NCBI RefSeq assembly: GCF_000612725.1
Contig: NZ_HG964452.1
Coordinates: 308,305 to 357,695 of the forward strand
DNA: 49,391 bases
From: Mycolicibacterium austroafricanum
GTDB taxonomy: Bacteria; Actinomycetota; Actinomycetes; Mycobacteriales; Mycobacteriaceae
Reading direction: 5' to 3'
The notes beneath the pieces were generated by a model, which made no database searches, was not told the origin of the DNA, and worked only from the letters and a program-made list of their open reading frames with translations. Position 1 is the first letter of the stretch, and each line of letters starts with the position of its first letter. This document shows positions 44,436 to 49,391 of this stretch, one piece after another. The translations under genes were made by a program, and so were the position numbers.

Positions 44436-45275
44436 CGACGGCCTCCGCCGGTCCGGCGGTCGGAGCACAGGCGGTTGAGTACCGTCTGCAGTGCCGCCCG
44501 CTTCCAACGAGAGAAGTGTTTGTGAGCGAAACTTCGTGCGCCACAACGTGGGAAGCGAACTGGCGAATAACGAAGGCCATCAGAAAGACCACCGAGCAGC
44601 CGTCACCCCACAGCGACGTCAGCGACAATTGCACCCGATGATCAGACAACCGGCTGCGCTGTTCTATACCAAGGCCGCCTGCTGCAGAAGAACGTCCTCG
44701 ACCGTCGTTGAATGAAGTCGCCGACGATGGCCCGGCGCGGCGACGGCGACGCCGCGCTCATGGCACACCACCGCAGCTCGGGCACGCACGTATCTCGACC
44801 GGTTCGAGGGCGCGGTCGGGCCGCGGCAATGCGTCGGTTTCTCGGGGTCTCAGAGGAAACGACGCGGACACATGTGCACCGCTGAACGTTTGCGAAGCCG
44901 TCACGCACCCACGGCGAGGCCAGTTCGGTCCGATCACCCGGCACCGGTTGCTGGGCGTCTGCGGCGACATGTGCTGTCCGACCGGCGTCCGCGGGTCGAA
45001 TCAGCGTGACTGTCGGGTCGGCGGCGCGGGGTCGCGTTCGCGGATGCCCTGTCGAACTGAGGGCTCGGCATCGGAACCCGCAGTCGGACTCGAACCGGCC
45101 TCGCAGCCGACTTCTGTCGTCGATGTCTGCGTGATTGGTGACCGTCGCGGCCACAATTCGAGTCAGCAGGTTTGCCGGGCCTCGCAGTTCCGAACCTCAA
45201 GGCCCTTCCAGCAGCCAAGTTCTTGGTATACATTGACGAGCGAGCAAATTTGCTGGCAGCAGCCTAGGAGTCGAC
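44436..45275. other. 840-bp gene-free region with tRNA-like fragment
   Basis: No supported gene. Open frames on both strands (for example 44708-45436 plus and 44642-45154 minus) lack ribosome sites, have atypical composition and no recognisable motif. It holds the T-arm-like fragment at 45081-45098 and the promoter of the glucanase gene. Confidence 0.55.
45081..45098 (-). repeat. tRNA 3'-end fragment, copy 2
   Basis: On the minus strand CCGGTTCGAGTCCGACTG continues with GCGGG, so the T-stem, T-loop and part of an acceptor-like end are visible, but no 5' half exists. It matches the copy at 48918-48950 over 16 exact bases. Confidence 0.5.
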
Positions 45276-47651
45276 ATGGACAGCGTGGGCCACATCGCTT
45301 GGGTCGGATCGCTGGCGGTGGCGCTGGGAGTAGCGGGCGCCGCTGCGAGCCCGCCCGCGATCAGCTGGGCGGAGTCCTCGGATTCCGCTTCCCAGGACAC
45401 CTCGGCGCCAGATCCCGGCGAGGCATCCGGCGATGACACCGCGGACTCCGAACCGGACCACGAGTCGGCACCCTCTGCCGGAGAGAGTGATTCGGCCGAC
45501 GACGACTCGGCCGACGACGGCGAACCGGTCGACCTTCCCGCCGGTGACGCAGGTTCCATCGCCATCCCGGACACTGCGGAATCGGATAGCGGCAACCACG
45601 GTGACGACACCATGACCGCCGCGCCATCGGAGGAGACCGCCGACGATCTGTCGCACACCCAGTCCGACCCGGACCTGTCAGCCCTCGAATCCGTCGCAGA
45701 CCACGAAGCCCCGCCTGCAGAACCCGACACCGCACCGGCAACGACGAGGGCTGTGCAGCCGATCACGGCCCCGGCCGAGCGCGAGGTGATCGAATCCGCC
45801 TACACCCCAACGAGTGCTGCGCAGACGACCAGCACGGCGGTGTTCGCGCCTCCGCTCACGCCGGCACCGCCGAGCACCCCGGTCCCCCCTGTCGCATCAC
45901 TGGCAGCGTTCGCCTCGATGCGCCGCGACAACGAGCCGGCGCTGCGCGAGCGGACCACCGAGCAGAGCAACGCAGCCCACGCAACCGTGGCGGCTGCGGG
46001 CGGTCCGACGCCGAATCCGGTGGCTATGGCGAGTCCGCCCGCCGGCTCGATCATGGCGGCGGTCGAGTCGATGCTCACCGCCGCCCGGAACTGGTTTGAG
46101 CGCACGTTCTTCGCGGCGACGCCCGTCTACCCGCCGCAGACGGTGATGGTGACCGTCGGACCGGGTTCCGCCAGCGACCCGTTCACGTTGACCGCCGCGG
46201 ACGCCGACGGCCGTGCGTTGACCTACAGCGTGCACGGCTCGACAGGGGGAACCGGGACAGCTGCAGGCACCCTGACGATTTCGGGCGACAAAGCCACCTA
46301 CACCCCGCCAGCGGACTGGAACGGCGAAACCGCCTACACCGACACGTTCTCGGTCACGGCGTCGGATCAGCGGGATGGTTTCCACATCCACGGCCTGTCC
46401 GGCCTGATCTACAACCTGACCTTCGGGTTGCTCGGCCGCGCCGGTCACTCCGCCACCACCACCGTGACCGTCGGCGTCCGCGCCGCGTCAACCCCACCCG
46501 GTCCGGACCCGGAACCGCCCGACGGGCCGGGCGTGCCGGGATCGTTTCCGGTGTCGTTCGCCAACAACAGCGGCTATGCCGACGACGAGGTGTACGTGAT
46601 GGTCATCGGTCAGGTCACCCCGGGACAGTGGTCCTGGGTCGATCGTGACGGCGTGGCCCACCACATCGATCATGCCGCCGCCGATGCCCCAGGCCACCTG
46701 GAAAAAGACGGCGTCAACTATGCCGACATGACGTTCACCCTCGCCGAGGCGGACGACCTGCGCATCCCGCCGGAGTTGCTGGGTGGTCGCATCTACGTGT
46801 CGCTGGAACAACCGCTGTACATCGCCATCAGCGCCGACGATTCGGGCTGGGCCTCCCCTGATGGGGCCAACCCTGCCGACCCCAACTACGAAACGGTCTT
46901 CGACTGGTACGAAATGAGTTACGACAACGGCTCAGTTCCGTTCGGCGGCAACACCACCCAGGTAGACCAGTTCGGTTTCCCGTTCTCCTTCACCGTGTCA
47001 CAGGATGCCACCGGATTCTCGGCTACCCGCGGTATCGCGTTGAGTCGACGCGAGGTCTTCAGTGCGTTCGAGGACACCGTCCCGGAGGCATACCAGGCGC
47101 TGATCATCCGGGATGAGGACGGAAACCCGATTCGGATCCTGGCGCCGCGCTCACACCAGCCCGGCAGCCTGGCGACCTGGTTCGACGAGCCGGTCGACGA
47201 CTTCTGGCACACCTACCGGACCACTGAATTCGTCTATCACGGAACGGGTTACACGGTGACCGGGCGAGTCGGGGACGACGACCGGTTCGCTTACGCCGTC
47301 ACCGCCGCCGGCGGCGCCTCGACGGCGCACAGCATGACCAAGCCGAGTACCGCGGACGTCTTCCGCGCCGACGGGCCATTCGTCGGCACCGGCCTGCAAG
47401 GTGCATTCCTGGCCGAGCTCGACGCCGCGTTCAACCGTGGAGTGGCCACCTCGCCTGACGACTGGAACGACGTGTCGGCCTACTATCCGGCCGGCGGACG
47501 CTGGAATGACTGGGCCCGCTTCTTCCACGCCCACAGCCTGAACGGGTTCGCCTACGGATTCCCCTACGACGACGTCAACAGCCAGAGTTCGGTGGTGATC
47601 CTGAACAACGCCGAACCGCTGACCGACCTGAGGCTCACGCTGACGTCTTAG
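45276..47651 (+). CDS. Secreted GH64-type beta-1,3-glucanase with Ig-like linker
   Basis: A 791-residue exported protein. The signal peptide ends near AISWA (residue 32). A Ser/Asp/Glu-rich region (about 33-160) and a Pro/Thr/Ala-rich linker lead to a VCBS/Ig-like module (about 285-405, with TLTAADADGRALTYSVHG). The C-terminal 385 residues start FPVSFANNSGYADDEVYVMV, characteristic of the GH64/thaumatin-like superfamily of beta-1,3-glucanases. TAGGAG lies before the ATG. Its N-terminal architecture parallels the giant protein at 37884-42185. Substrate (fungal or plant beta-glucan) is inferred from the family. Confidence 0.85.
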   Translation: MDSVGHIAWVGSLAVALGVAGAAASPPAISWAESSDSASQDTSAPDPGEASGDDTADSEPDHESAPSAGESDSADDDSADDGEPVDLPAGDAGSIAIPDTAESDSGNHGDDTMTAAPSEETADDLSHTQSDPDLSALESVADHEAPPAEPDTAPATTRAVQPITAPAEREVIESAYTPTSAAQTTSTAVFAPPLTPAPPSTPVPPVASLAAFASMRRDNEPALRERTTEQSNAAHATVAAAGGPTPNPVAMASPPAGSIMAAVESMLTAARNWFERTFFAATPVYPPQTVMVTVGPGSASDPFTLTAADADGRALTYSVHGSTGGTGTAAGTLTISGDKATYTPPADWNGETAYTDTFSVTASDQRDGFHIHGLSGLIYNLTFGLLGRAGHSATTTVTVGVRAASTPPGPDPEPPDGPGVPGSFPVSFANNSGYADDEVYVMVIGQVTPGQWSWVDRDGVAHHIDHAAADAPGHLEKDGVNYADMTFTLAEADDLRIPPELLGGRIYVSLEQPLYIAISADDSGWASPDGANPADPNYETVFDWYEMSYDNGSVPFGGNTTQVDQFGFPFSFTVSQDATGFSATRGIALSRREVFSAFEDTVPEAYQALIIRDEDGNPIRILAPRSHQPGSLATWFDEPVDDFWHTYRTTEFVYHGTGYTVTGRVGDDDRFAYAVTAAGGASTAHSMTKPSTADVFRADGPFVGTGLQGAFLAELDAAFNRGVATSPDDWNDVSAYYPAGGRWNDWARFFHAHSLNGFAYGFPYDDVNSQSSVVILNNAEPLTDLRLTLTS

Positions 47652-47744
47652 CCGGTGGGCGCAAGCGGATGAGCACGGACCGCCGGGATGGCGACGAGTT
47701 GAGCGCGAGGTCGCCGACCGTCTCCTCACGTGGCCGCGGGTGTG

Positions 47745-48065
47745 TCAGGGGCACATGAACGCGAACGGCGGGCAGACGAAAGTGCCAGGAGGAAGCGGCC
47801 CTTCGGCATAGCCACCGTTCTCCGTCCCGCTGATCTGGTGGTACTCGTGGCACACGTTCGGATCCCACGTCTCAGCCAGATACCGGATCTGCCAGAGCAC
47901 TGGTTCGCCCGGGCACCAGGTGCCGTGGCAGACGGGGTCGCACCGGATGTCTGCTTGGGCAACGCCGATGGCGTAGCCGAACACCCCCAGTCCCAGGGTG
48001 GCAACAGCACCAACGCCCGACAGCACGGCACCGGCGGCCGCACGCCTCAGCATGGCTCCGTTCAT
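47745..48065 (-). CDS. Small secreted cysteine-rich protein
   Basis: A 106-residue exported protein. A long hydrophobic signal or anchor (about residues 8-38) ends VAQADIRC. The mature part has six cysteines (RCDPVCHGTWCPGEP, NVCHEY, VCPPFAFMCP), likely all disulfide-bonded. GAGG lies before the ATG. The CPGEP motif recurs in short mycobacterial secreted proteins of unknown role. Confidence 0.75.
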   Translation of the reverse strand: MNGAMLRRAAAGAVLSGVGAVATLGLGVFGYAIGVAQADIRCDPVCHGTWCPGEPVLWQIRYLAETWDPNVCHEYHQISGTENGGYAEGPLPPGTFVCPPFAFMCP

Positions 48066-48408
48066 GGTTCCTCGCTTAACTCAACTGCCCGGCCCTGTGC
48101 CGCATCAGGAAAATTGAACTCTTGGCGGCCCGCTACCGATCCCAAATCGGCAGATATCAAGATCAGCCTGCTTCGCATTGCTGCCCAATGCCCGCGTGCC
48201 GTGCGTCGCCGTCGGAAAGGTTGCTGACCGGAACCTCGCAGGGACCCTCATCCCGCGCAGATTGTGCGTACGAACTCACGGGTACGTCGGCACCGCACGC
48301 TCGGTTGGCCATCTGCCTGTAGGAACGCCGGTGCCCCAATCGGACTCGAACCGGCACTTGGCGGATTTGAGCCGCTTCCTCGGCTCTAAGTCCGGTGCGG
48401 TGCAGAGG
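48066..48408. other. Gene-free region with tRNA-like fragment
   Basis: 343 bp with no supported gene. The right part holds the tRNA 3'-end copy at 48322-48353 and, next to it, a GAGCCG / CGGCTC stem that recalls the variable arm of a class II tRNA. Confidence 0.5.
48322..48353 (-). repeat. tRNA 3'-end fragment, copy 3
   Basis: The minus strand reads GGTTCGAGTCCGATTGGGGCACC and goes on for about 10 bases beyond a tRNA end. It is about 30/33 identical to copy 4 (48918-48950), one base shorter. The upstream minus-strand sequence contains GAGCCG-aggaag-CGGCTC, which resembles a variable arm, but no matching 5' acceptor is found, so this is a pseudo-tRNA or attachment-site remnant. Confidence 0.65.
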
Positions 48409-48804
48409 TCAACCCGCAGAGCCCACACTCGTCAGCAGCACGGCTGCCTCGTTGTAGGGAAACGCTCGGAAGAGCAGGCGAGATCGCGGTATGACGAGGG
48501 CCGCGGCCTCAGCCTTGCTCACCACCCGTGGGTTGACGAGCGCGACAGCCCGTCCACGCTTGCGCAACACCGTCGGTCCGCCGGCCAGCACGTTCTTCAA
48601 CCAGTCCGTCTGTAGGCCGTAGCCGACAAGGATGGCGTAGCCATCATGGGTCTTGAATACCAGAAGGGGCGTTCGATATCGCTTACCCGACTTCCGCCCG
48701 ACGTGCTCGAGCGTCCCGAGGTTCGGAAGCCACGGTGTGATCGTGCGAGCCGCCGGATTGATGACTCGCTTGTTGAACTGTGCGATTCGGCGAGGCACGC
48801 GCAT
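48409..48804 (-). CDS. Deazaflavin (F420)-dependent nitroreductase-family protein
   Basis: A 131-residue protein of the DDN/nitroreductase family. The N-terminal RRIAQFNKRVINPAART leads to LEHVGRKSGKRYRTPLLV and then DGYAILVGYGLQTDWLKNVL, the typical split-barrel strands that bind F420. Two in-frame starts are close together (48804 and a nearby GTG); neither has a strong ribosome site. It lies exactly between two copies of a tRNA-derived repeat, which suggests it is cargo. Confidence 0.85.
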   Translation of the reverse strand: MRVPRRIAQFNKRVINPAARTITPWLPNLGTLEHVGRKSGKRYRTPLLVFKTHDGYAILVGYGLQTDWLKNVLAGGPTVLRKRGRAVALVNPRVVSKAEAAALVIPRSRLLFRAFPYNEAAVLLTSVGSAG

Positions 48805-48917
48805 TCTCGGAGTCTAGGTATTGGTCGAAGTTGCTCGCTGACGCGGTGCTGACGTAGGGAGCCGCCAACGACAGCGACCACTCGAATATTCGAGCCGCAA
48901 TCGGCCCCCTACCGGCA

Positions 48918-48950
48918 AGAACTCCGGTGCCCCCAGTCGGACTCGAACCG
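48918..48950 (-). repeat. tRNA 3'-end fragment, copy 4 (att-like)
   Basis: The minus strand reads CGGTTCGAGTCCGACTGG then GGGCACC, a clean T-arm and acceptor end, followed by sequence shared with copy 3. The 5' part of a tRNA is absent. Next to it are the palindrome GCCTGATCAGGC (48960-48971) and repeats resembling integrase arm sites. Confidence 0.65.
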
Positions 48951-49032
48951 ATTTAGATGGCCTGATCAGGCTGCCAAACAGCGGTTTACCTGCGCTTTAG
49001 CATCACGTGGAATCACACAAAGTATCTGTAAC

Positions 49033-49054
49033 TGTGGGCAAAGTGTGGGCAAAT
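49033..49054 (+). repeat. Direct repeats, possible integrase arm sites
   Basis: Two adjacent 11-bp copies TGTGGGCAAAG and TGTGGGCAAAT, followed by a partial third (GGTGGGTACTG). They lie about 85 bp from the tRNA-derived fragment, a usual distance for arm-type sites of tyrosine integrases. Confidence 0.55.
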
Positions 49055-49064
49055 GGTGGGTACT

Positions 49065-49220
49065 GTGACCGACATGCCACACGAAGCTAAGTGCAGTTGC
49101 GGTTGGCGAGTAGAGGTCCGCACGCTAGACGAGCTGCAGGACCTCGACGCCCAGCACGTCAAACTTCACGCGGATCATCCCGATTGGGACATCCGTGATC
49201 TTCCTCCGCAACCGGAGTAG
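49065..49220 (+). CDS. Small phage-like protein, 51 residues
   Basis: From GTG (preceded by GGTGGG at 6 nt) the frame encodes 51 residues beginning MTDMPHEAKCSCGWRVEV and ending LPPQPE. A CSC pair and an acidic helix are present. The size and place next to att-like repeats suggest a mobile-element remnant. An ATG nine bases in is an alternative start. Function unknown. Confidence 0.5.
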   Translation: MTDMPHEAKCSCGWRVEVRTLDELQDLDAQHVKLHADHPDWDIRDLPPQPE

Positions 49221-49333
49221 GGGCGGTCCGGCGCAGGTGCCACTCTTGCCCATTCAATAGCCGTCGTGGTGACACCTTGCCCGCTGAAAGGAGTCGCGCA
49301 GTGCCGCGCGCCGGGTTTGACGCCGGACCGCCC
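49221..49333. repeat. 13-bp perfect inverted repeat enclosing 87 bp
   Basis: GGGCGGTCCGGCG (49221-49233) and CGCCGGACCGCCC (49321-49333) are exact complements. The left arm begins right after the 51-residue gene. It could be a long terminator stem, ends of a tiny element, or an RNA structure. Confidence 0.6.
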
Positions 49334-49345
49334 TGGTCTTACTGA
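49301..49345 (+). CDS. Possible 14-residue mini-ORF with strong ribosome site
   Basis: AAAGGAG lies 7 nt before GTG, opening a frame of 14 residues ending PPWSY. It overlaps the right arm of the inverted repeat. It may be a leader peptide or chance. Confidence 0.3.
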   Translation: MPRAGFDAGPPWSY

Positions 49346-49391
49346 GCCCGCACCCGGTAGCGGTTGAGGACGACCTGCTCGGCGAGGGTCC
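49339..49391 (-). CDS. C-terminal end of an unidentified protein (runs off the window)
   Basis: The last 16 residues, TLAEQVVLNRYRVRAQ, are visible before a TAA at 49339-49341. The composition fits a genuine coding end, but the protein cannot be named. Confidence 0.45.
   Translation of the reverse strand, partial: TLAEQVVLNRYRVRAQ

Noticed and set aside
44642..45436. Open frames on both strands in the 840-bp gap before the glucanase gene
   Set aside because: No ribosome sites, no motifs, and the plus-strand one runs out of frame into the glucanase signal peptide.
48322..48420. Complete class II tRNA on the minus strand
   Set aside because: A T-arm, 3' acceptor half and a variable-arm-like stem can be drawn, but there is no 5' acceptor complement and the anticodon stem does not pair.
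1..49391. CRISPR array
   Set aside because: The only short regular repeats are in-gene tandem repeats and two-copy regulatory repeats; no repeat-spacer pattern or cas gene is seen.

Overview
The window is high-GC actinobacterial DNA. A fast-growing Mycobacterium (Mycolicibacterium-type) fits best: it carries an Ltp1-like SCP-x thiolase, a wax-ester synthase/diacylglycerol acyltransferase, two secreted PE-PPE-domain hydrolases, a DUF732 protein, a 13E12/DUF222 HNH protein, a PknH-type sensor lipoprotein, a deazaflavin-dependent nitroreductase and many short secreted proteins. The species cannot be fixed from the sequence alone.

Layout. (1) 1-7286: a membrane-anchored protein cut by the window edge, the thiolase, a small secreted protein, then a C4-dicarboxylate module (dctA-like symporter divergent from a CitA/DcuS-type kinase and its overlapping response regulator, with a CRP-like palindrome between them) and a beta-propeller protein. 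(2) 7287-11337: a stress/partner-switching block (two STAS proteins and CsbD with a SigF-like promoter), then a glutamine-type ABC transporter in which binding protein and permease are one polypeptide. (3) 11472-18072: small secreted proteins, an 8-cysteine miniprotein, a GDT1/TMEM165 exporter gene behind a clear yybP-ykoY (Mn2+) riboswitch, a DoxX-like gene divergent from an ECF41-type sigma factor, and a redox block (glutaredoxin-like protein, CRP/FNR regulator, membrane proteins, peroxiredoxin-like protein). (4) 18385-19856: a complete ISL3-family insertion sequence with an intact 8-bp target duplication, followed by a gene-free stretch with two strong palindromes. (5) 20243-33328: DUF732, CD225 + DUF2752, a ClC antiporter, DUF427, GNAT, WS/DGAT, a PE-PPE hydrolase overlapping a secreted VanX-like dipeptidase behind two tandem 26-bp palindromic repeats, a 13E12 HNH protein, a second PE-PPE protein, a phasin-like protein, an SDR/acyl-reductase-like enzyme and a TetR regulator. 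(6) 33341-36956: a membrane gene co-transcribed with tetR behind twin operators, and a hydrolase/NTF2/PNPOx operon divergent from a LysR regulator.

(7) 36957-49391 looks accessory: a 1433-residue secreted protein with an Ig/VCBS-like supra-repeat, a lipoprotein metallopeptidase, a sensor lipoprotein, a secreted GH64-type beta-1,3-glucanase with its own Ig-like linker, a cysteine-rich secreted protein and an F420-type nitroreductase. This stretch is punctuated by four partial, same-orientation copies of a tRNA T-arm/3' end. The last is followed by direct repeats resembling integrase arm sites. I read this as a stack of integration scars at one tRNA whose intact copy would lie beyond the right edge.

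No intact tRNA or rRNA gene and no CRISPR array were found.
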